Shown here one piece after another: positions 27,562-35,130 of a DNA stretch of 50,928 nt. The position numbers and the translations under genes were made by a program. Every line of letters begins with the position of its first letter. The stretch's first letter is position 1. The notes below the pieces were generated by a model. It was not told the origin of the DNA, searched no databases, and saw only the letters and a list, made by a program, of their open reading frames with translations. This DNA is from Sedimentisphaerales bacterium (lineage in GTDB: Bacteria > Planctomycetota > Phycisphaerae > Sedimentisphaerales > SM23-30), in NCBI GenBank assembly GCA_016928435.1, contig JAFGKT010000064.1:66753-117680 (forward strand). Reading direction: 5' to 3'.

Positions 27562-27783
27562 ATGTTCAAAACAAAAAAACCAGATCTTGGGCAAAACCTA
27601 AACTTGCTGTGCCCCAACCTGCGTTGTCAACGGATTCTAATAATACCCGCCGCTTTTCGCGGCCGACATGTTCGATGCAGCCACTGCAAAACCATGTTTA
27701 TGGTCCCAGCCGCATCGATGCCCTGTGATCAGTTTCTAGACTTCAGAAAAGACAAAGAAGACGATCCTATAGTATTAACCTAA
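27562..27783 (+). CDS. Small zinc-ribbon protein, paralogue of 26883-27068
   Basis: 73 residues from the ATG at 27562; an in-frame ATG at 27529 would add 11. I prefer 27562 because it gives the same N-terminal length as its paralogue. The ribbon is LCPNLRCQRILIIP...GRHVRC, then SHCKTMFMVPAA, matching the paralogue at nearly every structural position. A C-terminal acidic tail (FRKDKEDDPIVLT) is extra. The two genes are a tandem duplication that has diverged considerably, so both are probably maintained. Role unknown. Confidence 0.6.
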   Translation: MFKTKKPDLGQNLNLLCPNLRCQRILIIPAAFRGRHVRCSHCKTMFMVPAASMPCDQFLDFRKDKEDDPIVLT

Positions 27784-28024
27784 GATCAAAATCCAAATAC
27801 AACTGTAAGTAAAAAATCTTAACTTACCCATATCCGTGAGCCTTACCCTTCTACACCCTTACCACCAAAGGCTCACGGTTTCTTTTTATCTATACTTCAC
27901 CATCCATATACTTCACTTACTCTTTTTCGATTTCTTACCCACAACAGCAAATTCCTCAGCGTTGGCTTCGAATTGCGAGCCGACCACGCTAGAATAAAAC
28001 ATACCCCATGCCCCATCGCCTCGC

Positions 28025-28206
28025 CCTTGGCAGCTAATCTTAAATTAGCGAATATTAGTGTCCATTAGTATCCATTCGTGCCATCTTTGTAATCAAAAAT
28101 GAAAACCAACAAGAAACAATAATGAAGAACACAAACTAAAAATAATAATCAATCGACACCGCGGAGCAAATTTATTAGCGATTATTCGTGTCCATTCGTG
28201 GTTCTG
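28025..28206 (+). repeat. Dispersed repeat cluster, 'TTAGCGAATATTAGTGTCC' family
   Basis: Two copies, 28025-28082 and 28171-28206, each ending in ATTCGTG with GTCCATT units. They lie in a 739-bp gene-free stretch (27784-28522). Both point the same way as the copy at 22946. Confidence 0.65.
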
Positions 28207-28431
28207 ATCCCGGTCCGCGCAAAGCTGATACCGACCAAACCGCGCAAAATCAGCCACCCCAAAAAAGTCATCAATTCTTGAAAAAAACCGCCCCATTTCT
28301 GACCAAAACCGATCAAAACCGATGAATTTTGGGTTGTTTTTGATCGTTAGTTCTCACGTTGCCCACCGCTGTACGCGCCCGGCAAACCTTTGCGCATCTC
28401 ATCTTCCGTCTCGCCGCGCACACCTGCTGTG

Positions 28432-28516
28432 CCTCTGCGCTCGGATACCACTGATTCTCTCATTTCCGCTCCTTGATTTTGCGCAGATATGCATGGCCAC
28501 TTTCCCTAGTTCGCAG
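28432..28516 (+). repeat. Dispersed repeat B, left copy
   Basis: About 85 bases (from CCTCTGCGCTCGGATACCA to CTTTCCCTAGTTCGC) that reappear reversed in two pieces at 31633-31695 and 31368-31389. It ends next to the stop of the QueD-like gene. Confidence 0.7.
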
Positions 28517-28522
28517 CCCCTT

Positions 28523-29317
28523 TTACAACCGCGAACTCCAACGCAACGGCCCCGCCCCAGGCCCAAAATACTCCGCGTAAGTCGTCGGCGTCTCCCATAC
28601 CGCGACCCTATATAATTCCACATCCGTAAAACGATGTATCAATCTGTCCCAAAAGACTTTAGCCATGTTTTCAACCGTCGGCATCAGACCGGCGAACTCT
28701 TCGCAATCTTCGTTCAAATTCTTATGATCAAACCTATCCAGCACCTCACACTGCACAACCCGGCGGAACTCCTCCAGGTCAGTCACCTCCCCACTAGTAC
28801 GATCCGGATTGCCTCGTAAAGTTACTTCCAATAAATAGTTATGCCCATGCCCCGCTGGGTTGCTGCACTTGCCGAACGCCAATTCGTTCTGCTCGTCAGT
28901 CCAATCAGCGTTATGCAAACAGTGCGATGCTGCAAGTTCATATTTTGTAGTTATTTGTATCATTTCTAAGTCCTCGTCCCGCCACGCGATCGTGAGAGCA
29001 TCCGTCATGTCCAAACTCAACGATAACATCTTGAAATTACTAAAGTTACGCTTTATAACCCGCCGTGCCCAAGAAAATAACCCCAACGCCGTTAGATCGG
29101 TAAATGGCTGTTCAGCAAGCATTTGCACGAAAGCCTGCTTGATATCACGCACATTCACCAACAAACCCGTTTCACTGTCACATGTGCCTTCGAGCGTAAC
29201 CCACAATTTTACAGGCACTTGCGTTAAATCGCACCGCGTCGGCTGCCCCACCCACACCCGGCCGTCCCGCCTGTCAATCACCAGGCCAATCCCTTTTGTT
29301 AGTCGCAATGTATCCAT
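28523..29317 (-). CDS. 6-pyruvoyl-tetrahydropterin synthase / QueD-family protein, double-domain
   Basis: 264 residues, about twice a single QueD (120-140). The C-terminal half carries the active-site pattern: KYELAASHCLHN (zinc histidine), CSNPAGHGHNYLLEVTL (H-x-H and the catalytic cysteine region), TDLEEFRRVV, DRFDHKNLN and TVENMAKVFWDRL. The N-terminal half has the same fold length (TGLLVNVRDIKQAF) but no H-x-H, so it looks like a degenerate copy. The reaction could be 6-carboxy-tetrahydropterin synthesis for queuosine or a pterin step. Its 3' end abuts repeat B. Confidence 0.8.
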   Translation of the reverse strand: MDTLRLTKGIGLVIDRRDGRVWVGQPTRCDLTQVPVKLWVTLEGTCDSETGLLVNVRDIKQAFVQMLAEQPFTDLTALGLFSWARRVIKRNFSNFKMLSLSLDMTDALTIAWRDEDLEMIQITTKYELAASHCLHNADWTDEQNELAFGKCSNPAGHGHNYLLEVTLRGNPDRTSGEVTDLEEFRRVVQCEVLDRFDHKNLNEDCEEFAGLMPTVENMAKVFWDRLIHRFTDVELYRVAVWETPTTYAEYFGPGAGPLRWSSRL

Positions 29318-29378
29318 AACAAACCAGCTATGCCTATAAAACCATAAATATCAATCATTTAACCCTATATCGCTAGTC

Positions 29379-30143
29379 TCACTCAACATATGGTTCCAGA
29401 TCAAACTCAACCGTCCCTGCACCAACACGCACATCCTTAATCCTCGCCCAACGATCAACATCAATCGGAACTTCTGTTGGAACAAGCACTTGCTGTTCAT
29501 CGACCAATGTTACCAACGCTGGTATCGCCCACCGGCCAAAATGATCCGCCAGCCTTTCCTCGCTGTCGGCCTGGTCATCAAGTGGCCCAGCATCCGATAC
29601 CGATACATCTCGCAGACCTGATACAGCACGTGATAAATAATCTTGCAGTATAGACTTAGGTACAGGCATCGCCCCAGCGTGAATGTCTCCGACACTCAAA
29701 ATCAACTGCCCATCACCGTTCATCTCCGGCAACAACTCCAGTGTAATCACCGCTTCGATGTCTTCTAAAACCACCAACACCATAAGCCTCATAACCCCTT
29801 GAGCAAACTCAATTTGAGGCAATCCCAACCGCCCGCCGCTGCGTTCGACTACTTCTTGCCAGTAAGGCTGACTTTCGTTAACCACCAGCAAATCATTAAT
29901 CAAGTTCTGTTCAAGAGTTATAGAAAACGGCTCCAGCTCATGCACCGCGTTGTAAAGCTCATTGAATTTCAGCACCCCCCGATCCGTGGCTTCTTCGCGC
30001 TGCTGAGCTGTCAACTGCCTTGGCGCATAAGCGGCCGGGCGATGGGTAATCATGGAATACATCACATATAAAGCTATGCCGCACAACAAGATAAACACAA
30101 CCATGCTTATAATTAATCTGCGTACTACTTTGCGTCGGGCCAT
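29379..30143 (-). CDS. Membrane-anchored protein of unknown function
   Basis: About 254 residues. A basic start (MARRKVVRRL) and one membrane span (IISMVVFILLCGIALYVMY) anchor a soluble domain, probably outside the cytoplasm. The domain has short patterns such as LTAQQREEATDRGVLKFNEL, LEQNLINDLLVVNE and a C-terminal VGAGTVEFDLEPYVE, but I do not recognise a family. GGGG lies 8 bases before the ATG at 30143. It is upstream of the QueD-like gene in the same direction with a 61-bp gap, so the two may form an operon. Confidence 0.7.
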   Translation of the reverse strand: MARRKVVRRLIISMVVFILLCGIALYVMYSMITHRPAAYAPRQLTAQQREEATDRGVLKFNELYNAVHELEPFSITLEQNLINDLLVVNESQPYWQEVVERSGGRLGLPQIEFAQGVMRLMVLVVLEDIEAVITLELLPEMNGDGQLILSVGDIHAGAMPVPKSILQDYLSRAVSGLRDVSVSDAGPLDDQADSEERLADHFGRWAIPALVTLVDEQQVLVPTEVPIDVDRWARIKDVRVGAGTVEFDLEPYVE

Positions 30144-30323
30144 GCAATACCCCAATAAAACTTTCTTGTACCCTACAGCACAACACCGATCCGCGGCTCA
30201 CTTGGCCGCTGCGACAAACCGGTCATAAGGCAAGAATTCACCATCTTTTGTAATCGACACAGGTGGTTCGGCCAAGCAGAAAAAGTGTTTTTCAGCCGCG
30301 GCCGGCCTGTGTAATGCTTGGTT

Positions 30324-30352
30324 TTGGCATTGTAGAAGTGCTATGATATATA
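30324..30352 (+). promoter_or_regulatory. Promoter for the 30489 gene
   Basis: TTGGCA at 30324-30329 and TATATA at 30347-30352, 17-base spacer. The leader would be about 130 bases and includes the GATAGA repeats. Confidence 0.5.
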
Positions 30353-30431
30353 AAGAGCGAGCTTGGCAGGGGTGAATCTGAAGGCGCAAAATATAAAACT
30401 GGATGCGTAAAAGGCGATTACAAAGGGACAA

Positions 30432-30483
30432 ATACAGAGATAGAGATAGAGATACAGAGAGATAGAGATTGATAGAGATAGAC
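30432..30483 (+). repeat. GAGATA/GATAGA microsatellite
   Basis: Imperfect tandem hexamers over about 50 bases immediately before a TTG start codon. The purine-rich units could serve as ribosome-binding sequence, and repeat-number changes would alter the leader. It lies at the GC-skew switch. Confidence 0.8.
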
Positions 30484-30488
30484 TTAAA

Positions 30489-31310
30489 TTGAATAATAGG
30501 GACAGTCAATTAGATTTATCTGAGGCGTTGGCGATTCTGCAATTGGATCGTCCGATGTCTGAGAAATTGCTGGACGCCGCTTACCAGGCAGCGTTGGCGC
30601 GCTTGGAACGATTGACGGCACGGGGGCCTTTGCGATTTTATCGCAGTGATTTATTGACTGATGCTCGAAACGCATTTCGCAGAATAAGCAAATGGGGCCA
30701 GAGCAAAGGAGAGGAGAACTTGGGTTATCATAATATGAGTCGCAGCGTTGTTGCGAAGGAGGCGCTGAAGCGGGGGCAATTGGGTTTGGAAAAAGGGCCC
30801 GTGCGTTCGGATATTAAAAAGGGTTCTATATTGCCGGGTAAGCCGATCGCGTTGCGCGGACGGGATGTAAAGCAGTTACGGGATGGCAGATTTGTTAGCG
30901 GTGTACGGGAAGGGGTTCGAGAAAACGGCGATGTTTACGTGGAGAGTAATGGCCGAACCAAACGTGAGCAGGCGTTGGTAGAGGATGCGTTTTGCCGGGA
31001 TGTTATACATCGTTTGGAAGGGGATTTGCTGCGGTTTGACAGCAGGAAGGTGTTGCTGCGAAAAGCGGAGGAGATGGATATTGGTTTGTTTCAAGCGAAT
31101 ATGCTGATGGCTCAAATTGTAGAAGCGGTAAGGCAAAACAAACTGCATGTAGAACGGCCTGGCGAAACATTTGAGTTGAATGCAGATAAACTAGAGACAG
31201 GCAAGAGGGCCATAAAGAGAAGCAAGAGCAAAACAAATCTACTGGCCGCGGGGCTGATAGCAGCAGCAGTAGTGGTGGATTGGCTAATCATCCGCTGGCT
31301 GGCGGCATAA
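30489..31310 (+). CDS. Tail-anchored protein of unknown function
   Basis: 273 residues from a TTG codon. The N-terminal helical segment (DLSEALAILQLDRPMSEKLL, AAYQAALARLERL) looks like a short bundle, faintly J-domain-like but without the HPD motif. The middle is basic and polar, and one C-terminal span (LLAAGLIAAAVVVDWLIIRW) suggests a tail anchor with the body in the cytoplasm. No family is recognised. It is the first gene right of the GC-skew switch, and its base use is G-rich, unlike the genes to the left. The GATAGA repeats take the place of a normal ribosome site. Confidence 0.65.
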   Translation: MNNRDSQLDLSEALAILQLDRPMSEKLLDAAYQAALARLERLTARGPLRFYRSDLLTDARNAFRRISKWGQSKGEENLGYHNMSRSVVAKEALKRGQLGLEKGPVRSDIKKGSILPGKPIALRGRDVKQLRDGRFVSGVREGVRENGDVYVESNGRTKREQALVEDAFCRDVIHRLEGDLLRFDSRKVLLRKAEEMDIGLFQANMLMAQIVEAVRQNKLHVERPGETFELNADKLETGKRAIKRSKSKTNLLAAGLIAAAVVVDWLIIRWLAA

Positions 31311-31367
31311 ACTGCATGGGGAATGGGTGGCTGACGCGTCGCAGTTCGCGGGCGTGAGAGAGGGGGT

Positions 31368-31695
31368 GCGAACTAGGGAAAGTGGCCATTGCATATTTGC
31401 GCAAAATAAAGTGGCCATGCATATCTGCGTAAAATCAAGAAACGGAAAATAAGAAACATGCGGTAGACAATCGCGCGGTGACACAAAAGTGCGGTGATTG
31501 GGGGGTAGTGATAAATACGCAATTGTTTGGTACACAGGCGCGCAAAGGCTGATATCAAGAGACTTGTAAGTACATGCGCGCGCCCAAAACCGCAACTGAA
31601 AAATGTGTGAAGACAACCAAAGCGAAAATGTAGCATATCTGCGCAAAATCAAGGAGCGGAAATGAGAGAATCAGTAGTATCCGAGCGCAGAGGTA
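31368..31695 (-). repeat. Dispersed repeat B, right copies (reversed)
   Basis: 31368-31389 and 31633-31695 match the two halves of the left copy at 28432-28516 in reverse. Between them the GTGGCCATGCATATCTGCG unit is repeated near 31411. The element is duplicated and broken up here. Short open frames in this stretch come from the repeat and are not genes. Confidence 0.65.
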
Positions 31696-31859
31696 CAGCG
31701 GATTTGCGCGGTGGGGACTTTGAAACCGCGGACTGCGCGGATTTTAGAATTTGCCAAGGGCGGGTATCGGGCACTGGGGGTTTTGATTCTAAGTGCAATG
31801 TAGGCGGAGAGGTCAGGGAGGTTTTAACCGCGAAAAACGCGAAAGACGCGAAAAATAAG

Positions 31860-31912
31860 AGAACCACGAATGGGTACGAATAATCGCGAATGAGAATTAG
31901 CTGCCAGGGGCT
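31860..31912 (-). repeat. Dispersed repeat, 'TTAGCGAATATTAGTGTCC' family (reversed)
   Basis: Reads GAGAACCACGAATGGGTACG, then AATAATCGCGAAT and AATTAGCTGCCAGGGG; the reverse of the copies at 22946 and 28025. Confidence 0.65.
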
Positions 31913-31989
31913 GGGCGATATGTCGATGGCACAATTGGAGCGAAAGGTCAGGGGAGCCGGCAAGATGCCGGCGATACGATCAGGGAATT

Positions 31990-32036
31990 CTTATCCGCAG
32001 ATTTCGCAGATTTACGCTGATTTTAGATTAGCCAGG
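31990..32036 (-). repeat. Reversed copy of the 4874-4920 repeat
   Basis: CTTATCCGCAGATTTCGCAG, then TTACGCTGATTTTAGATTAG and CCAGG, the mirror of the copy between the FtsB-like gene and the DUF362 gene. Confidence 0.6.
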
Positions 32037-32210
32037 GGCGGGTGCGATACGGTAATGAGCTTGATGGTGAGTTGGGATGCGGGGCGTGATGGTTGACGGA
32101 TAAACTCACGCAAAGCCGCAGAGCTGCAAAGAAGATTAGCTGCCAGGGGCGAAAGCGTGGGCACAATAAGTCTAAGCGGTACGATAGTGAAGTCGAAGCG
32201 TCAGGGAATA

Positions 32211-32249
32211 TTTTGACAGGATTAACAAGATTGACAAGATTTTGAAATT
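32211..32249 (+). repeat. 'GACAGGATTAAC' family repeat (plus orientation)
   Basis: TTTTGACAGGATTAACAAG, then ATTGACAAGATTTTG. Other plus-oriented copies at 34763 and near 34870; the left-hand copy at 4785 is reversed. Confidence 0.7.
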
Positions 32250-32392
32250 AGCCAAGGGCGGATCATGTGCGGATGTAGATTCGGTGGATAGTTGGGATGT
32301 GAGGCGTGGTGGTTGGTGATTAAACTCACGCAGAGACGCAGAGACGCAAAGATAAGAGAACCTCAAGCGAGACGCTTGAGCTACTTTGGGCA

Positions 32393-32415
32393 GCATGGGC
32401 TGAGAGCCCATCTAC
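32393..32415 (-). repeat. REP-like hairpin, copy c (reversed)
   Basis: GCATGGGCTGAGAGCCCATC then TAC; the same palindrome as 14708 and 20557 in the other direction. Confidence 0.7.
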
Positions 32416-32653
32416 GGGACTGGGCTGCGGAGAATGCAAGGAAGGAATTGGTTTGACGGGATTTTTGCGGGATGTTACGATTTGGGTTGGTGCGAATTTC
32501 TTCGCGATGCGACGAGGTGGATGGAGAAATAATAAAGATTAAAAAAGGAAGGGTCTGAAAAATGTTCGGATGCCTTTAGTTCGCCTGGGGTTGCGGAATT
32601 GTGGCGATTTAGTTGATTGGGTGATTGGGAATTAGATGCTACAGGGAAAGGCG

Positions 32654-33907
32654 ATGATGAGAAAACTTTCTTGGATGATGATAGTAGCGATGTTGCTGGT
32701 TGGGATAGTGGGGTGTTCATCGGATGATGATGCGGAGGCGACGGTAAAGCCAGACGAGGAGAGGACGGAAGCGGAATCACGGTTAGAACGGTTGCGGGAA
32801 GCGCTGGATTTGTTAACCGGTTCAGATAGGCAGGAGGATAAAGACGCGGCAGGGGAGATTTTTCGAGAATTGCAGGCTGAGGGAGACACGCTGGGGACGA
32901 TGTGGAGGGCATGGGCAACTTTTGGGGGCGATTCTGGTTTTGATAAGAATGAGGAAGAAGGGAGACGTTTGGCGGAGAGTGTGATCGAGGAAGTGAGAAG
33001 GTTGGCGGATGGGGATTCGGATGGTTGGGCCGAAGCGGCTTTTTTAATGGGTGCAGTATATGCAAACGGTCTCGCTGTGGAGGAAAATGATGATGAGGCA
33101 TTTGATTGGTATCATCGGGCAGCGGAGGGAGGTAATACAATGGCGATGGTAGGTGTGGGGCGGATGTATCAATCAGGTGAAGGTGTGGAACAAGATTATG
33201 ATGAGGCAGTACGCTGGTTTCGGTGTGCCGCGGAGAATGGGGATACCGAAGCGGTGATGACTTTGGGGGTGATATATTCGCTGGGTATCGGAGTGGAGAT
33301 GGATCTGGCTGAAGCGATACGCTGGTATCGCCAGGCGGCAGATGCGGGGTACACGGCAGCGATGATGGTTGTGGGGGCGACGTATGAATGTGGGGATCAG
33401 GCTGAGGCAGTACGCTGGTATCGCCAGGCTGCGGAGGCAGGGGACGCGGCGGCAATGATGCTGCTGGGGTTGATGTATGAGGAAGGCGATGGTGTTGAGC
33501 AGGATTCCGCTGAGGCGGTTCGTTGGTTTGTTCAGGCTGCCGAAGGGGGGTATGTAGAGGCGATGGTGGAATTGGGGCGGAGGTATTCGCGGGGCATAGG
33601 AGTTGAGCAGGATTACGATGAAGCGATACGTTGGATTCGTCAGGCGGCGGATTCAGGGGATACTGGATCAATGATGGGTTTGGGGCGGCTGTATGCACTG
33701 GGCATAAAAGTTGAGCAGGATTACGATGAAGCGGTGCGTTGGTATCGCCAGGCTGCGGATGCTGGGCATACTGGAGCGATGATGACTTTGGGGTGGATGT
33801 ATGAGGAAGGCGATGGTGTTGAGCAGGATTCCGATGAAGCTGCGCGATGGTTTGGGCAAGCGTTGAATTCATATCGGCAAGCGGCGGAGGCGGGGGGTAA
33901 TAAGTGA
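32654..33907 (+). CDS. Sel1-repeat lipoprotein
   Basis: About 417 residues. The lipoprotein signal MMRKLSWMMIVAMLLVGIVG ends in lipobox cysteine (VGC), then an acidic linker and eight Sel1-like (TPR-type) helical repeats. Each is about 36 residues with the pattern A-x-x-x-LG-x-x-Y-x-x-G-x-GV-x-x-D-x-x-EA-x-x-W-x-x-x-AA-x-x-G. The fourth repeat is short by about seven residues (GATYECGDQAEAVRWY). Nearly identical neighbouring units (VEQDYDEAVRWYRQAADAG) suggest recent expansion. Such proteins are scaffolds; the partner is unknown. The start at 32654 follows GGGAAAGG. A 465-codon frame on the other strand is a mirror artefact of the repeats. Confidence 0.88.
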   Translation: MMRKLSWMMIVAMLLVGIVGCSSDDDAEATVKPDEERTEAESRLERLREALDLLTGSDRQEDKDAAGEIFRELQAEGDTLGTMWRAWATFGGDSGFDKNEEEGRRLAESVIEEVRRLADGDSDGWAEAAFLMGAVYANGLAVEENDDEAFDWYHRAAEGGNTMAMVGVGRMYQSGEGVEQDYDEAVRWFRCAAENGDTEAVMTLGVIYSLGIGVEMDLAEAIRWYRQAADAGYTAAMMVVGATYECGDQAEAVRWYRQAAEAGDAAAMMLLGLMYEEGDGVEQDSAEAVRWFVQAAEGGYVEAMVELGRRYSRGIGVEQDYDEAIRWIRQAADSGDTGSMMGLGRLYALGIKVEQDYDEAVRWYRQAADAGHTGAMMTLGWMYEEGDGVEQDSDEAARWFGQALNSYRQAAEAGGNK

Positions 33908-33949
33908 CTCGCCCTTGGGTAGTAAAATGAAGAAAAACTTATATTTGGG

Positions 33950-33977
33950 TTGACATTTGCCGATATAGTGTTATAGT
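33950..33977 (+). promoter_or_regulatory. Promoter of the first GntR-ABC cassette
   Basis: Consensus TTGACA at 33950-33955 and TATAGT at 33972-33977, 16-base spacer. Confidence 0.7.
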
Positions 33978-33980
33978 TAG

Positions 33981-33998
33981 ATAGAACAGTAGTTCTAT
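33981..33998 (+). promoter_or_regulatory. Likely GntR operator
   Basis: Perfect inverted repeat ATAGAAC-AGTA-GTTCTAT right after the -10 box, where a bound repressor would block transcription start. Autoregulation is the rule for YtrA-type GntR repressors; the site itself is inferred. Confidence 0.6.
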
Positions 33999-34016
33999 TT
34001 TTAAGGAGATACTACG

Positions 34017-34415
34017 ATTTTTATACGCATAGAACCATCTTCTTCGGTGCCGATCTATAGGCAGATAATTGACCAGATAAAGTATCAGGTCGCGACGGGG
34101 GTGCTGCGAGAAGGCGACAAGGTGCCTAGCGTGCGGGAGTTGGCGGGTAAGCTGGCGGTTAATCAGAATACGGTGCTTAAGGTTTACAATGAGTTGTGTC
34201 GGGAGAATGTATTGAGGATCGAGCGGGGGGACGGGACGTATGTTTCATCAAGTAAGCAGCATATATCAGCGTCGGAGCGCGAAGGGTTAGTGGCTGAGAT
34301 ATTGCGGGAAGCGGTGGTGCAAGCGGTGCAATTAGATGTGTCTTTGGAGCAGGCGCAGAAGTTGTTGGAGAAAGAATACGAAACAATAACATCAGCTAGG
34401 AAGAAATCGATATAG
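34017..34415 (+). CDS. GntR-family repressor (YtrA type), apparent ATT start
   Basis: DNA-binding repressor of about 132 residues: a winged helix-turn-helix (GVLREGDKVPSVRELAGKLA, VNQNTVLKVYNELCRENVL) and a short helical dimerisation tail, as in YtrA. The sequence lining up with its paralogue at 41669 (MFIQIDNSS) begins at ATT 34017, reading [M]FIRIEPSSSVPIYRQ, with AAGGAG nine bases before. The first ordinary codon is GTG at 34047, which has no ribosome site and cuts off the first strand. So either ATT is used as a start, or an ATG was mutated and the gene is weakened. The ABC gene it would control is broken. Confidence 0.8.
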   Translation: MFIRIEPSSSVPIYRQIIDQIKYQVATGVLREGDKVPSVRELAGKLAVNQNTVLKVYNELCRENVLRIERGDGTYVSSSKQHISASEREGLVAEILREAVVQAVQLDVSLEQAQKLLEKEYETITSARKKSI

Positions 34416-34421
34416 AATTCA

Positions 34422-34445
34422 GCATGGGCTGAGAGCCCATCCTAC
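34422..34445 (-). repeat. REP-like hairpin, copy d (reversed)
   Basis: GCATGGGCTGAGAGCCCATC then CTAC, between the GntR gene and the broken ABC ATPase gene. Confidence 0.75.
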
Positions 34446-34498
34446 AAGAATATAGGATTGAGTGTAAATTTTAAGTTTCAAAACTATAAAGGTTGGCT

Positions 34499-34801
34499 AT
34501 GGGAAAGAACGCTATAGAGATTGAAGGATTGCAGTTTGGGTATCGTCGGGCACGGGTATTGAAGGGGGTTGACCTGGCGGTGCCTGAAGGTTCGATATTT
34601 GGTTTTTTAGGGCGGAACGGGGCGGGTAAGACGACGACGATTAAGTTGTTGTTGGGGTTATTACGGCCTAGCGATGGGGTGTGCCGGATTGGGGGGATCG
34701 ATCCGCAAGAAGACGCTATGGAGGTAAGGCGGATAGTGGGGTACATGGCGGAAGGTCAGGGATTTTTTGACAGGATTTACAGGATTAACAGAGATTTTTA
34801 A
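34499..34801 (+). pseudogene. ABC transporter ATP-binding protein, truncated after Walker A
   Basis: The first 88 or so residues are a normal ABC ATPase: IEGLQFGYRRARVLKGVDLA, Walker A FLGRNGAGKTTTIKLLLGL, and VRRIVGYMAEGQGF, which lines up with VGYVAEGHH-type sequence in the intact paralogue at 42062. At about 34763 the reading enters a GACAGGATTTACAGGATTAAC repeat, translated as FDRIYRINRDF, and stops. The Q-loop, signature, Walker B and H-loop are missing, so it cannot work. The permease that should follow is also absent. AAGG precedes the ATG. Confidence 0.85.
34763..34800 (+). repeat. 'GACAGGATTAAC' family repeat at the ABC break
   Basis: TTTTTTGACAGGATTTACAG, then GATTAACAGAGATTTTT. 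The ABC ATPase reading frame is lost exactly at its left edge. Confidence 0.75.
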
Positions 34802-35130
34802 TTGGCCAGGTGCGAGTCAGAAACGCAAACGTATTTGGCGGGTTAATGGGATTAGCTGCGTAAGTGGAGCATGAATGGATTTTAAGCGGATTGACAAGAT
34901 GTTTTGACAGGGGCGGGAGTAGGTGAAGCAATGGGATTTGTTGTTTGTTGGTATTAGGGGGGGCAGTGAGTTCGAACCCGAGCTTAAATCAATATTTCTT
35001 GCGAAATATCGCTTACGTTCGGGGGCTAACAGTGATGGTTGTTTTTTGGGGATGGGATGCGGGATAGGATTTGTGGCGTCAGGGATGGCGGGCACGGCCC
35101 GCCCTACTTGCTGGGTGGGGGGTTTCCGCT
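34802..35130. other. Repeat-filled junction between two broken genes
   Basis: About 330 bp with a partial GACAGGATT-type copy (about 34870-34912), a 7-bp hairpin GGCGGGC-ACG-GCCCGCC (35087-35103) and no gene. The ABC ATPase ends on its left and the M56 gene enters it from the right. Confidence 0.6.

Larger units (their letters stand above)
31311..32653. other. 1.3-kb gene-free repeat field
   Basis: Holds repeat B (31368-31695), a reversed 'TTAGCGAATATTAGTG' copy (31860-31912), a reversed copy of the 4874 repeat (31990-32036), a GACAGGATTAAC copy (32211-32249), two 'CACGCAGAGACGCAAAG' pieces (about 32104 and 32326), a CTCAAGCG/CGCTTGAG hairpin (about 32372) and a REP-like hairpin (32393-32415). 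Frames such as the one ending TAKNAKDAKNKRTTNGYE are translations of these repeats. Confidence 0.7.

Noticed and set aside
30198-30290. Minus-strand frame ending EPPVSITKDGEFLPYDRFV
   Set aside because: The last 25 codons look protein-like, but no start codon or ribosome site lies close, and upstream the frame is the GATAGA repeat. Possibly a remnant.
31662-32096. Two short plus-strand frames (one ending TAKNAKDAKNKRTTNGYE)
   Set aside because: They are translations of dispersed repeats; the same peptides appear wherever the repeats occur.
32475-33872. 465-codon open frame on the minus strand, proline/histidine-rich
   Set aside because: It is the mirror of the Sel1-repeat gene; the repeats keep the other strand open. 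No start context and a meaningless composition.
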